Shown here piece after piece: positions 37,615-48,676 of a DNA stretch of 59,454 nucleotides. The position numbers and the translations under genes were made by a program. Within the stretch, counting starts at the first letter, position 1. Each line of letters starts with the position of its first letter. Location: assembly GCA_902363875.1 (NCBI GenBank), contig CABJBO010000011.1:1-59454 (forward strand), given 5' to 3'. Below the pieces are notes generated by a model, which saw nothing but the letters and a program-made list of their open reading frames with translations, searched no databases and was not told the origin of the DNA. This DNA comes from Coriobacteriaceae bacterium (GTDB lineage Bacteria > Actinomycetota > Coriobacteriia > Coriobacteriales > Coriobacteriaceae).

Positions 37615-39954
37615 CTATTTTGCCACTTTAGGCTTAAAGGTTCGTAGGCGCAGCGCATTGCTTACGACGCACACGCTCGACAGGCTCATGGCCGCGGCGC
37701 CAAACATCGGCGAGAGCTGCCACCCGGTGAGCGGGAAGAACACGCCCGCCGCCAGCGGAATGCCGATGCCGTTGTAGAACAGCGCCCAGAACAGGTCCTG
37801 CTTGATGTTGCGAATCGTGGCGCGCGAAAGCTCGATGGCCCGCGCAACATCCATGAGGTCGCTGCGCATGAGCACCACATCTGCCCCTTCTTTGGCGATG
37901 TCGGCGCCGGTGCCAATCGCAAGGCCCACGTCGGCGCGCGCCAAGGCGGGGGAGTCGTTGATGCCGTCGCCCACCATGGCGACCTTGCCGCCCGCGTCCT
38001 GCAGCTCGCGCACATGGCGCTCCTTGTCGGCGGGGAGGACGTTGGCGATGACCTGTTCGCTGCTCAGCCCCACGCGGCGGGCGATTGCTTCGGCTGTCAC
38101 GCGGTTGTCGCCGGTGAGCATGCGCACGCCGACGCCAAGCGAGCGCAGTGCGGCGATGGCCTCGGCGCTCGTCTCTTTGACCTCGTCAGCCACGGCGATG
38201 GTACCGACAAGCTCGCTGTTCTTGGCAAAGAACAGCGGCGTCTTGCCTTCGGCGGCAAATTGCTCGACAAGACCCGCGGGCACGGTAACGCCCAGCTCGT
38301 TCATCAGGCGTACGTTGCCGGCGGCAATGGCGTTTTGCCCCTCGCGCGCCGTAACGCCTCGTCCAGGCACGGCGGCAAAGTCCTCGACCGTGCGCGCCAC
38401 GATTCCGCGCGCCTCGCACTCGGCCATAATCGCCTCGGCCAGCGGGTGCTCGCTCGAGCGCTCCAACGCGGCGGCCAGCTTGAGCAGCGACTTTTCGCTC
38501 ATGGCGGGCGATCCGTCAGCGCGCGTGGCTACTACGATATCGGTCACGGCAGGCTTGCCGCGGGTGACCGTGCCCGTCTTGTCGAGCACTACGGTGCCCA
38601 CACTGCGCAGATTCTCCAGCGCCTCGGCACTCTTGAACAGAATGCCCATCTCGGCGCCCTTGCCGGTACCCACCATAATGGCGACGGGCGTGGCCAGACC
38701 CAGTGCGCACGGGCAGCTGATCACCAGCACAGCGACGGCGGAGGTAAGCGCTTCGTTGATGCTTCTGGTCAGCACCATCCACGCCACAAAAGTTACGGCA
38801 GAGATTACAAACACCACGGGCACGAACACGCCGGCGACCTTGTCGGCCATGCGGGCGATGGGCGCCTTGGTGGCGTTGGCGTCCTCGACGAGCTGGATAA
38901 TCTTGGCGAGCGACGTATCGGCGCCCACACGCGTGGCGCGGAAGGTAAACGAGCCCGTGCGGTTGACCGTGGCCGCGTTGACAGTGTCACCGGCGGTCTT
39001 CTCCACGGGGATGGACTCGCCGGTCAGTGCACTCTCGTCCACGGCCGAGCTGCCCTCGAGCACCACGCCGTCGACGGGGATGGACTCGCCGGGGCGCACA
39101 CGCAGCACCTGGCCGGGCAGAATGGCATCGACGTCGACGGTGGCCTCGGTACCGTCCTCGGCAACGACGGTCGCGGTCTTGGGTGCCAGGTCAATGAGCG
39201 CCTCGATAGCGCCGCCGGTCTTGGACTTGCTGCGCGTCTCGAGGTATTTGCCCACGGTGACGAGCGACAGGATCGTGCCCGCACTCTCAAAATACAGGTT
39301 GTCCATGCCCGTCATCATGGCCTCGTGGACCTGACCCGCGGCTAGCTGGTCGGCCATGATGAACATGGCGTAGAGCGACCAGGCAATGGACGCGGTGGCG
39401 CCGACGGCGATGAGGGCGTCCATGGTGGGCGCGCCGTGCGCGAGTGATTTACACCCGTTGATAAAGTACGCGTCGTTGACGTAGACGATGGGGATGAGCA
39501 GGACGAGCTCGGTGAGCGCGAGCGTCATGCTGTGGGTGTGATCGGTGAAGACGCCGGGCAGTGGCCAACCGAGCATGTGTCCCATGCCTATGTAAAACAG
39601 CGGGATGAGGAAGATGATCGAGATGATGAGGCGGGTGCGCATGGCGGAGGCGGCGGCCTCCAACTTTTTGGTCGGCGACTCCATATGGGCGGCGCCGGAC
39701 CTGGCTTGCGCACTTCCGCTTTGGACAGCGTCGGTGCCCGTGCTGATGGGCGAGGCCGAGTAGCCCGCGCGGTCGACAGCGGTGCAGATGTCGTCGGGGG
39801 AGACCTGCGCAGGGTCGTAGTCCACCAGCATAGAGCCGGCGAGCAGATTGACCGCGACGCTTTGGACGCCGTCGAGCTTGCTCACGGCACGGTCCACGTG
39901 CGCCTGGCAGGCGGCGCACGTCATGCCGCCCACATCGAATTTATCTTGAGCCAT
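37615..39954 (-). CDS. copA: Copper-exporting P1B-type ATPase CopA
   Basis: 779 residues. One N-terminal HMA domain ([11 protein letters not shown], about 8-18), a TM pair, the transport site SCPCALG (about 411-417), the phosphorylation site [10 protein letters not shown] (about 455), the nucleotide-binding HP motif (SSEHPLAE) and [10 protein letters not shown] hinge, then the final TM helices. This is Cu(I) export across the cytoplasmic membrane. AAAGGAG lies 5 nt before the start. It is first in the copA-copZ-csoR operon, behind a CsoR-like operator. Confidence 0.96.
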   Translation of the reverse strand: MAQDKFDVGGMTCAACQAHVDRAVSKLDGVQSVAVNLLAGSMLVDYDPAQVSPDDICTAVDRAGYSASPISTGTDAVQSGSAQARSGAAHMESPTKKLEAAASAMRTRLIISIIFLIPLFYIGMGHMLGWPLPGVFTDHTHSMTLALTELVLLIPIVYVNDAYFINGCKSLAHGAPTMDALIAVGATASIAWSLYAMFIMADQLAAGQVHEAMMTGMDNLYFESAGTILSLVTVGKYLETRSKSKTGGAIEALIDLAPKTATVVAEDGTEATVDVDAILPGQVLRVRPGESIPVDGVVLEGSSAVDESALTGESIPVEKTAGDTVNAATVNRTGSFTFRATRVGADTSLAKIIQLVEDANATKAPIARMADKVAGVFVPVVFVISAVTFVAWMVLTRSINEALTSAVAVLVISCPCALGLATPVAIMVGTGKGAEMGILFKSAEALENLRSVGTVVLDKTGTVTRGKPAVTDIVVATRADGSPAMSEKSLLKLAAALERSSEHPLAEAIMAECEARGIVARTVEDFAAVPGRGVTAREGQNAIAAGNVRLMNELGVTVPAGLVEQFAAEGKTPLFFAKNSELVGTIAVADEVKETSAEAIAALRSLGVGVRMLTGDNRVTAEAIARRVGLSSEQVIANVLPADKERHVRELQDAGGKVAMVGDGINDSPALARADVGLAIGTGADIAKEGADVVLMRSDLMDVARAIELSRATIRNIKQDLFWALFYNGIGIPLAAGVFFPLTGWQLSPMFGAAAMSLSSVCVVSNALRLRTFKPKVAK

Positions 39955-40001
39955 GGCTTCTCCTTTCTGTGGTTCGGTATTGGAATTGTTAACCTGTCGA
40001 T

Positions 40002-40032
40002 ACTATACACCCATACCCCCTGGGGGTGTCTA
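40002..40032 (-). promoter_or_regulatory. copA promoter overlapped by a CsoR-type operator
   Basis: On the minus strand, -10 TATAGT is at 40002-40007 and -35-like TAGACA at 40027-40032 with a 19-bp spacer. In the spacer lies ACCCCCTGGGGGT (40015-40027), the GC palindrome typical of CsoR operators. CsoR binding would block RNA polymerase, giving copper induction. Confidence 0.75.
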
Positions 40033-40104
40033 GTAGTAGTTGGAATGTATGATTTTTCATTACAGATGAGGGTGGCTGCTCAATCGGTGGCCGTCTCTGC
40101 CAAA

Positions 40105-40404
40105 CGTCTCGATCTGTAACAACTAGACCCCGTTTTACCGAGTATTTGTTACAGATCAAGACAAACAGTTGGCAGAAAACTCAATGTCTCAATCTGTAAC
40201 ATCTAGCAGCAAATATGACCTCTAACTGTTACAGATCGAGACAGACCGCCCGCGGCCAACTCAAATGTCTTGATCTGTAACATCAAGAGAGGTTTTTGAC
40301 CCCTTACTGTTACAGATTGAGATGTTGTCTCGCGGGGCTGGGGTTTGTCTCGTTCTGTAACATCTAGACCTGTATCTGCCGAGCTAATGTTACAGATCGA
40401 GACA
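40105..40404. repeat. Array E: four 59-bp palindromic units
   Basis: Units 10-13 are at 40105-40163, 40185-40243, 40266-40324 and 40346-40404, with starts 80, 81 and 80 bp apart. Spacers between units are 21-22 bp. Arms vary (CTCGATC, CTCAATC, CTTGATC, CTCGTTC), but TGTAACA and TGTTACAG are constant. The array lies between the copA promoter and the end of the kinase gene. The rest of the 491-nt gap is the copA promoter and an uninformative 40-bp tail. Confidence 0.94.
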
Positions 40405-40445
40405 ATTGCCGGGGAGGGGTCCCGTCACGGCAAGACGCCCGCCGC

Positions 40446-42530
40446 CTAGATGCAGAATCCGGGAATCACGCAGGTCCGTTTATCGGGCTTGCTTGCAGAC
40501 GTGGCGTAATTAAAGACATCGCCGTCGTCGCCCACGCGGTTCATATAGAGCGTGCCCTCGTTCTCCGACGTGTCGGGGCTCGCCGTACGCTCCCACCAAC
40601 AGACATCCTTGCCCTTCCACTGGCGAATCATCATGCTGTTCGTGGTAAAGGGGCTCACCTTAAGCTCGCGGAACAGCTGGTATTCCTTGCCCTCGCCGTT
40701 GTAGATGCCGGATAGGTAATGGCAGTCCTCGCTAAAGTCCTTGGGCGCCTGTCCGCCGCAGAGCTCGACCATGGCGGGCAGCCAAAGGGTCGCGGGCAGC
40801 TCGCTCAGGCACGAAGTGCTTTTGGTGGCGCCGACGTTGTTCGAGATCTTCTTGACCGGACTGATAACCGATTGCAGTTCCTTGGGAAGCAGCTTAATGC
40901 CGTCCTCATCGAGCCATGTGCGCAGCTCGCAGTCTTCCCAGCCACCGTTGAGCGGGTGCTCTGAGGCATCGCGCTCGGCAATACCTGCGTCAAAGATAAA
41001 TGACAGACCGGCCTTGCCGTTGGTATCCGCCAGGTCGTCGTGAAGAATGCCCACGAGTTGCGCCCCGACCTCCAGCCCGTTGGTGAGCGTAACGCGCTTG
41101 GTGCTCGGGTAGGGAATACGGCCGTCGTCGTCGAGCAGATGATAACGCTTGGCGATCTTGCGAGCTTCGACGTTGCTCTTCGCCGCCTTAATCTTGAGCG
41201 AAATCTCCTGCAGCTGATCCCAGGTGTAGTCGTCAAGCGAACCGCGGATGCCGTCCAGGTAGTCGGGGATGCCAAAGCCATGGGTTGCCGCCCCGATAAC
41301 GCCGAGCCCCGCAACGGCTGCAACGACGCCGCCGATGACAAAGCGGCGGCGGGTCATGGCATCGTGACGGGCCTGCTCCAGGATCTCTCGTGCGCGCTCG
41401 CCGGCGACGTCGACCTTAAGGTGCGTGCCAGAATCGATATCAATTGCGGCCTCGTCTCCTGCGCCCTCGCGGTCCTCAGATTCTGCAGCGGTGAGGTATG
41501 CCGAGAGCACCTCGAGCATCTGCTGCTCGGTGGGACGATCGCACTGCTCGACTGAGATGCCTTTCATGATGATCTGGACGAGCGCTTCGTCGTCATTGCA
41601 TCGCGGCTCGAGCGGTACCGGCTTGGTCTTGGTCTTTATGAGGTAGAACGAGCCGGTCGCCGCGGCACCCGTCGACTCGACATCGAACGGTTTGCGACCG
41701 CTGTAGAGCTGGTACAGAATGCTCGAAAGCGCATAGACGTCGATCGCGGGCGAGCGGCGAAGGGCCGCGATGCCTTCGATATCCTGCGTGAGCATTTCGG
41801 GCGCGGCGTATGCGGGCGTGGCAAAGCGCCAGATGTCGGCGCGCCGGGTGATCGTGTCGTCGCCGAGGGCCATGGTCGCGGAGCCCATGTCGATGAGGCA
41901 GGGGTCAAAGGAGCAATCGGCAATCTGCTGCTCGAGCGTTCGGCTGGTGGTGCGGAACATGATATTGGCAGGCGACAGGTCGCGATGGACGACCGGATTC
42001 ACAAGGCCTTGGGTCATCAAGAGCGCGCGAAGCACGGCGTTTCCGACGGCGGCGACCATCTGGGTGGTCAGCCCGCCCGAGGCGTCGTGCGGAAGCAAGG
42101 GCAGCGCCTGTTTGAGCGAGGTGCCCTCGACCCACTCCATGAGGATAAGCGGGTCGTCCTCGCACGATCCGTAGCCATAGACGCGCGGAAATCCGCGCAG
42201 GTGCGAGACGGTACACAGATGACGGTACTCCTCGAACAGTGCGGCGGTGTTGGCCAGGTGCGCGGCCGATTGCTCGGCGGAGCGGTCGGGGGCTTGGCCG
42301 GAAAGGATGGCGTTGTCCTTGAGTAGCTTGACGGCAAAAACCTCGCCGCTTGTGTTGGTCGCGCGAAGCACATGTCCGATATTGCCGCTGTCGCGGTATG
42401 CCGTCTGAAGAATAAGCGTCATAAACCGGCGTTTGGCGTCGTCCTCGGCACTGGGGTCGACTGCCACGGCGGTATCGAACGTATCGAGACGGATGAGTTT
42501 GTCGCCATAGGCGCTATCGGTAGTATCCAT
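40446..42530 (-). CDS. Ser/Thr protein kinase, membrane-anchored, with DUF6273-like C-terminal domain
   Basis: 694 residues. The kinase domain (about 45-345) has VAIK-type Lys68 (VFAVKLL), catalytic VVHRDLSPANIMF (Asp184) and a DMG variant of DFG (CLIDMGS, Asp214), followed by an APE-like AAPEML. A linker leads to one TM segment (about 395-420) starting with TRRRFVIGG, which resembles a Tat-type RR motif. The C-terminal region matches the DUF6273 pattern (ELRTWLDEDGIKLLP and the ending TCVIPGFCI). An FHA protein gene lies just upstream. ATG 42530 has AAAGGA upstream; 29 more codons upstream lack SD. Confidence 0.88.
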   Translation of the reverse strand: MDTTDSAYGDKLIRLDTFDTAVAVDPSAEDDAKRRFMTLILQTAYRDSGNIGHVLRATNTSGEVFAVKLLKDNAILSGQAPDRSAEQSAAHLANTAALFEEYRHLCTVSHLRGFPRVYGYGSCEDDPLILMEWVEGTSLKQALPLLPHDASGGLTTQMVAAVGNAVLRALLMTQGLVNPVVHRDLSPANIMFRTTSRTLEQQIADCSFDPCLIDMGSATMALGDDTITRRADIWRFATPAYAAPEMLTQDIEGIAALRRSPAIDVYALSSILYQLYSGRKPFDVESTGAAATGSFYLIKTKTKPVPLEPRCNDDEALVQIIMKGISVEQCDRPTEQQMLEVLSAYLTAAESEDREGAGDEAAIDIDSGTHLKVDVAGERAREILEQARHDAMTRRRFVIGGVVAAVAGLGVIGAATHGFGIPDYLDGIRGSLDDYTWDQLQEISLKIKAAKSNVEARKIAKRYHLLDDDGRIPYPSTKRVTLTNGLEVGAQLVGILHDDLADTNGKAGLSFIFDAGIAERDASEHPLNGGWEDCELRTWLDEDGIKLLPKELQSVISPVKKISNNVGATKSTSCLSELPATLWLPAMVELCGGQAPKDFSEDCHYLSGIYNGEGKEYQLFRELKVSPFTTNSMMIRQWKGKDVCWWERTASPDTSENEGTLYMNRVGDDGDVFNYATSASKPDKRTCVIPGFCI

Positions 42531-42562
42531 GGCGTTCCTTTGTCTGGCATGGGTTGCCGCGC

Positions 42563-42623
42563 GTATACGTGGGCAGTGCGGATATCGGTAAAGTACTATG
42601 ATAGCCGCACTGCCCACGTATAC
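42563..42623. repeat. 61-nt perfect palindrome upstream of the kinase gene
   Basis: GTATACGTGGGCAGTGCGG (42563-42581) is the exact reverse complement of 42605-42623, giving 19-bp arms around a 23-nt loop. Its size and arm/loop ratio are close to the 59-bp family, but the sequence differs. No second copy is seen in the window. Confidence 0.85.
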
Positions 42624-42669
42624 CGCTGGGTATTGTCGTTTACGACGTAGAAGGCAGTAGACGAAAGAC

Positions 42670-42700
42670 GGGCGGTGACCGTCTTTCGATCACCGCCCGC
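42670..42700 (-). terminator. Terminator-like hairpin after the FHA gene
   Basis: GGGCGGTGA and TCACCGCCC pair just past the FHA stop, followed on the minus strand by GTCTTTC. GAAAGACG/CGTCTTTC could form an alternative stem, so the kinase may be reached by partial readthrough. Confidence 0.6.
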
Positions 42701-42701
42701 G

Positions 42702-43664
42702 CTAGTCCACAATAACGAGAAACGTTGTATGGAGACCCAAGTGAAGCCTGTCGCTGTTTTCGATTTCCACCGGGGGATAGATCTTGCCGGGTTCGCGTTG
42801 GTCGCGCGGCGGCTCAATCACAATATCGCCGTCGCCCGCGCCCGATTCGAGCACTGTGCCGTTGGTCGATCCAAGGCCCTGGGCGTACCAGCGTCCACCT
42901 TCGAGCCAAATGCGGAGATGCTCGCGCGATGCATCGGTGCCTACATCGGTGATGCTGGGCGAGGTTTTGGGCAAGGACCCAATTACCGTGCCGCGCGGAT
43001 CGCGTGTGAGGGGATGGATTTGCATGTCGGCGCAGTTGTCGGCATGGGTTCTGAGCAGACCGAGGTTGGGGGCGACAGTGCGCGGCTGCTCCAGGCTGCT
43101 CATAAAGCCACGTCCGACGGTAGTTTCGGTGGTGCCAAAGTGCCCGCCTGTCTTGCTGTCGCAAAAGCGCTCGACGGTGGCCACGCCTTGGATGGGGTCA
43201 GCGAGCGCCCCCGTTGCCACAAAGAGCATAAGGTAAAGCGTACTCTTCTCGCGCACGGCATTGCCGTCAAAGTTGTCGATGCGATTGAGGGCATTTGCAT
43301 ATAGGCGGCTGTCCAACTTGTAGCTGGCGAGAGCCGACATCATTTCGTTGGCGGCCGGGCCGCGATAGTGCTCGGCGATTGCCTGATAGGCGGACTCGCC
43401 GCTGCCGAGCTTGCTGCAGATTGCCGCGGAAAGATTGAGCGTGGTGATGGCAAAGTCGCTGTAGATGGCGGGCGCGCACTGGTCAGGCTCGCGATGGACG
43501 ATGTAACGGGTGAGATACGAGCGGTTGGAAGAGCATTTCTCGAGCAGGGTACTGCCGAGATAAGAGTTTCCATTGATGAGCATTCGGGCGATCTCGAGAT
43601 GTTTAAGACCGCCGAACGAGCGAATATCGTTATAGAGGACCGAGCAAGGCGTCTCTGCTGCCAC
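42702..43664 (-). CDS. FHA-domain protein
   Basis: 320 residues. The first 180 are helical without recognised domain. The C-terminal FHA domain (about 220-320) has GTVIGSLPKTSPSI, the phosphothreonine-binding SREHLRIW and GSTNGTVL, then DRLHLG. FHA domains bind phosphothreonine, so the adjacent kinase is a likely partner. It is transcribed before the kinase and in the same direction. I chose GTG 43664 because AAAGGAGG lies 5 nt upstream; a TTG at 43694 is less likely. Confidence 0.87.
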   Translation of the reverse strand: MAAETPCSVLYNDIRSFGGLKHLEIARMLINGNSYLGSTLLEKCSSNRSYLTRYIVHREPDQCAPAIYSDFAITTLNLSAAICSKLGSGESAYQAIAEHYRGPAANEMMSALASYKLDSRLYANALNRIDNFDGNAVREKSTLYLMLFVATGALADPIQGVATVERFCDSKTGGHFGTTETTVGRGFMSSLEQPRTVAPNLGLLRTHADNCADMQIHPLTRDPRGTVIGSLPKTSPSITDVGTDASREHLRIWLEGGRWYAQGLGSTNGTVLESGAGDGDIVIEPPRDQREPGKIYPPVEIENSDRLHLGLHTTFLVIVD

Positions 43665-43842
43665 GGATACCTCCTTTGATTGCTTCCTAGCCAATATGGC
43701 GATAGGAATTAATGGCCCCCGGTGGGCGACGTATTAAATGGCTGCGCAATATATAGCGTAACCAAAGCAACATTATAGGCCACATGTTCGAAATTGCAGG
43801 AAGACTGAGAGATTTGGTTTGGACTGGACGGAAATCCCCCTC

Positions 43843-43901
43843 TGTCTTGTTCTGTAACATTTAGGGCCGGTTTTGCTTCGCAGCCGTTACAGATTGAGAC
43901 A
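43843..43901. repeat. Single 59-bp palindromic unit (unit 14)
   Basis: Arms TGTCTTGTTCTGTAACA and CGTTACAGATTGAGACA flank a 25-bp centre. It lies in the 507-nt divergent gap between the FHA and DEAD-box genes. The rest of the gap is the helicase leader (43902-44171), with a TATACT -10-like box at 43967 but no good -35. Confidence 0.9.
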
Positions 43902-43966
43902 ATCAGCCGGGCCCGCCGCGTCCGCCTCGTCATCTGTGGTTTACGTGGGGGCATGCGAAGCACGGG

Positions 43967-44171
43967 TATACTAACCCGCGGCGAATCTGCTCCATCGCTT
44001 AGTGCTGCTGCGTCTGGACGGCGCGTGATAGGGCTGCCAAAGCGATCGCCAGCGTGCTGAGCAACGTCCTCTCTGTGCGCACCCGTTTTTGTATGTATTA
44101 GCGCACTACCAAGCACGCCCGCGCAGCCGCATGCCGTGCCCATTGCGCGTGCAGATAAGGAACAACAACAT
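43967..44171 (+). promoter_or_regulatory. Promoter-distal leader of the DEAD-box helicase gene
   Basis: About 200 nt separate a TATACT box (43967-43972) from the ATG at 44172. Long leaders are typical of cold-shock and RNA-helicase genes that autoregulate. I see several short GC stems but no pairing strong enough to name. Confidence 0.3.
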
Positions 44172-46421
<2,250 letters not shown>

Positions 46422-46453
46422 GATGCGCATCGCGCGCTAGCGTGAGACAAGCT

Positions 46454-46486
46454 AAGGGCCCGAGCAAACAACGCTCGGGCCCTTTT
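46454..46486 (+). terminator. Rho-independent terminator of the helicase gene
   Basis: AAGGGCCCGAGC (46454-46465) pairs with GCTCGGGCCCTT (46473-46484), followed by TT. Confidence 0.93.
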
Positions 46487-46489
46487 GTT

Positions 46490-47040
46490 TGCCGTGTCCA
46501 TCGCTAATTCAAACGTGATTTTCTCGGGAATGCATCTGGGGGATGCTGAGGACCTATTTTCCGCCATGCAGCAATGGGTCCTATGGGGTGCGCCGTGCAT
46601 TTTTTGGAGTATTCTGCAGTTCGAGTTGTCTGCATATGATTCGACGTCGCCAACGGTGGCCTTCGGATATCCCTAGCGAGCGTTCCGAGTCAGATTTCGC
46701 CGTTTTCCGGAGCAGGGGCGCGTCATTCTCGCCATGTCGGGACTTAGAACGATACGGCGCCCTACAGTTTTGCCCACCCGCGGCGGTGCTGGCGCGGTCA
46801 CGTTGCAGAATACTCCGTTTTTTGCACGGGCCAGGATGGGGTACCTCAGGAGAACGCGGCGATATCCCGTAAATATATACAATCTGTACCGTAATTTATA
46901 CAAAACGAAGAGGCAGACAGCGCAGGGTGGGCGCATTGGGGTGTTTGGTGCACCAAAACGGGGATCCCACGCGCCGTATACTCTGTCTGAATGTGAAAAC
47001 GGCTTGACGCGTTGCCAGGCGTAGGGGGGAGGGTGCCTCG
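46490..47040. other. Gene-poor gap with an inverted-repeat pair
   Basis: No gene is supported in this 551-nt stretch. GGAGTATTCTGCA (near 46606-46618) and its reverse complement TGCAGAATACTCC (46804-46816) are about 190 bp apart, each next to a six-base T-run and a TGCA. An A/T-rich patch (about 46868-46910, TATATACAATCTGTACC) may contain the promoter of the following gene. It could be the remnant of a small mobile element. Confidence 0.5.
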
Positions 47041-47802
47041 ATGAGCGTATTCGAAATTGTGTTTAGTCCGACGGGCGGAACGCGGAAGGTGTCTGGCCTT
47101 GTGGCCGGGGCGCTGGACAAAAAGACCGTTACCGTCGATCTGACCGATAGCGGGCTAGATTTCAGCGCTGTCTCGATGACTGAGGACGACGTGGCTGTTA
47201 TCTCCGTGCCAGCGTATGCCGGCAGAGTCCCTGCCGTGGCGGTCGACCGACTGAACATGGTTCACGGCAACGGAGCGCGGGCCGTTCTGGTGTGCGTCTA
47301 CGGAAACCGCGCGTTTGAGGACACGCTCGTAGAGCTGGAGGACGTTGCGAAGCATGCGGGATTCCAGGTAATCGCGGCAGTTGCAGCCATTGCAGAACAT
47401 TCCATTGCGCGACAGTTTGCTGCCGGTCGTCCGGATGCGCAGGATGCGGCGCAGCTCGCAGAGTTTGCGCAGCAAATTCAGCAAAAGCTGTTGGCTGAGG
47501 ATGCATCCGAGCCCTCTATTCCCGGCAATCGTCCTTATAAACAAGCCAGAGGTCACCGCATGGCACCCGAGGCAACAGAGGATTGCGTCTCCTGCGGTGC
47601 ATGCGCCGCGGCGTGCCCCGTTTGTGCTATCGACAAGGGTGACCCCAAACGAGCAGCTGGCGAGGCGTGCATCTCCTGCATGCGCTGCATTGCCGTATGC
47701 CCGCGAGGCGCTCGTAAGCTTGATCCCAACAAGCTATCCGCTGTTTCCCAGATGCTGAGCAAGGTTTGCGTCGTGCGGAAGGAATGCGAGCTCTTTGTCT
47801 AG
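47041..47802 (+). CDS. EFR1-family flavodoxin-ferredoxin fusion protein
   Basis: 253 residues. N-terminal flavodoxin-like domain (about 1-150; the phosphate-binding SPTGGTRK loop at 9-16 sits where flavodoxins bind FMN), then a ferredoxin domain with two [4Fe-4S] motifs, CVSCGACAAACPVCAID and CISCMRCIAVCPRGA (about 182-222). EFRs are two-domain electron carriers of anaerobes; the partner is not known. GGGGGGAGG precedes ATG 47041. It stands alone, upstream of a repeat cluster. Confidence 0.9.
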   Translation: MSVFEIVFSPTGGTRKVSGLVAGALDKKTVTVDLTDSGLDFSAVSMTEDDVAVISVPAYAGRVPAVAVDRLNMVHGNGARAVLVCVYGNRAFEDTLVELEDVAKHAGFQVIAAVAAIAEHSIARQFAAGRPDAQDAAQLAEFAQQIQQKLLAEDASEPSIPGNRPYKQARGHRMAPEATEDCVSCGACAAACPVCAIDKGDPKRAAGEACISCMRCIAVCPRGARKLDPNKLSAVSQMLSKVCVVRKECELFV

Positions 47803-47813
47803 CGCATACGAAA

Positions 47814-47934
47814 TTGGTGCAATGGGGCCAGGTTAATCTGCACCAACCTGGTGCAAACAAACCTGTCCCCAATGCACCAGAGTGAGGAGTGTCCCCGAGT
47901 GCCGGCAGAAAAGGAACGTCCCCAAGTGCTGCCT
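47814..47934. repeat. GTCCC-core repeat cluster (two tag types)
   Basis: A TTGGTGCA/TGCACCA module with ACCTGTCCCCAATG (to about 47880) is followed by a TGCCGGCA-tagged module with GGAACGTCCCCAAGTG (47890-47934). The first tag matches copies at 0.95 and 36.8 kb and the second matches 32.0 kb. Both tag types therefore occur side by side. Confidence 0.85.
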
Positions 47935-48002
47935 AAATACCGTTTATCGAAGAAAAAATACCGCTCACCGGTCATAATGACTATTCTGGCTTTGGGCTTG
48001 TC

Positions 48003-48008
48003 TACAAT
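48003..48008 (+). promoter_or_regulatory. Weak -10 box of the PTS alpha-glucoside operon
   Basis: TACAAT at 48003-48008 has no good -35, which would fit an activator-dependent promoter. It lies just before the attenuator-like leader. Confidence 0.35.
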
Positions 48009-48033
48009 AGCTCCCGTAAAAAGAAATGCGGAA

Positions 48034-48120
48034 GGTTACCGAGTCCCTCGGACGTGGGCCTAACCAAAGTCTTTGAACGGATGTGTCTCTATGGACGCAT
48101 TCGCTTGATTTTGGTTGGGC
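48034..48120 (+). promoter_or_regulatory. Attenuator-like leader with candidate RAT antiterminator site
   Basis: GGTTACC...TAACC (48034-48065) with inner CCGAG/CTCGG forms one stem-loop of about 32 nt. GCCTAACCAAA (48058-48068) can alternatively pair with TTTTGGTTGGGC (48109-48120), overlapping the first stem. Two exclusive structures before an operon encoding a LicT/BglG protein suit RAT-controlled antitermination. The exact RAT consensus is not obvious, so this is a proposal. Confidence 0.5.
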
Positions 48121-48145
48121 TATATTTATGAAGGGACATGCCACC

Positions 48146-48658
48146 ATGGGTTTCTTTTCTCGCCTGATGGGCGGTTCGGATGAGCAGAAGACTGCAACTT
48201 CCGAGTTCGAAATCCTCGCTCCTGTTTCCGGCGAGCTTGTTCATCTAGAAAATACCAATGACCCCGCTTTTAGCAGCCGTGCCGTGGGCGATGGCGTTGC
48301 CGTGGTTCCCCAAGAGGGAACGGTGTGCGCTCCTGTTTCCGGTACCGTCGCGGCGCTGTTCCCGACCGAGCATGCACTGGGCATCATGTCCGACGACAGC
48401 TCTGCTCAGGTGATGCTGCATATCGGAATCGACACTGTTAAACTTGAGGGCAAGGGCTTCCATGCGCTTGTTGCCCAGGGTGACCATGTCGACGCGGGCC
48501 AGCCCCTCGTTGAGGTCGATTTCGACGCGGTCCGCGCCGCCGGCTTCGATCCCACGGTCTTCGTTATCGTGTGCGAGCGTTCGGAGAACTCGACTCTTCG
48601 TGAGCACGCTTCCGGCCCTGTTGCTGTTAAAGAGCCTGTCGTCTGGCTTTCCGAGTAA
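48146..48658 (+). CDS. PTS EIIA component, glucose (Crr) family
   Basis: 170 residues of EIIA-Glc type: FEILAPVSGELVHLE strand start and the phosphorylated His near residue 92 in VMLHIGIDTVKLEG. It takes a phosphate from HPr and passes it to EIIB. It is first in the operon with the antiterminator, EIICB and GH4 genes. Because neither EIIB-bearing permease in the window has its own EIIA domain, it may also serve MurP at 16.5 kb. ATG 48146 has GAAGGGA 9 nt upstream; ATG 48128 would add six residues. Confidence 0.93.
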   Translation: MGFFSRLMGGSDEQKTATSEFEILAPVSGELVHLENTNDPAFSSRAVGDGVAVVPQEGTVCAPVSGTVAALFPTEHALGIMSDDSSAQVMLHIGIDTVKLEGKGFHALVAQGDHVDAGQPLVEVDFDAVRAAGFDPTVFVIVCERSENSTLREHASGPVAVKEPVVWLSE

Positions 48659-48676
48659 ATTCTTGTGGTGGGTACC

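Noticed and set aside
40105..40404. CRISPR array in the region of array E
   Set aside because: Regular period, but units are 59-bp palindromes with partly conserved centres and 21-22 bp gaps. No cas gene is near and copies are scattered over 20 kb.
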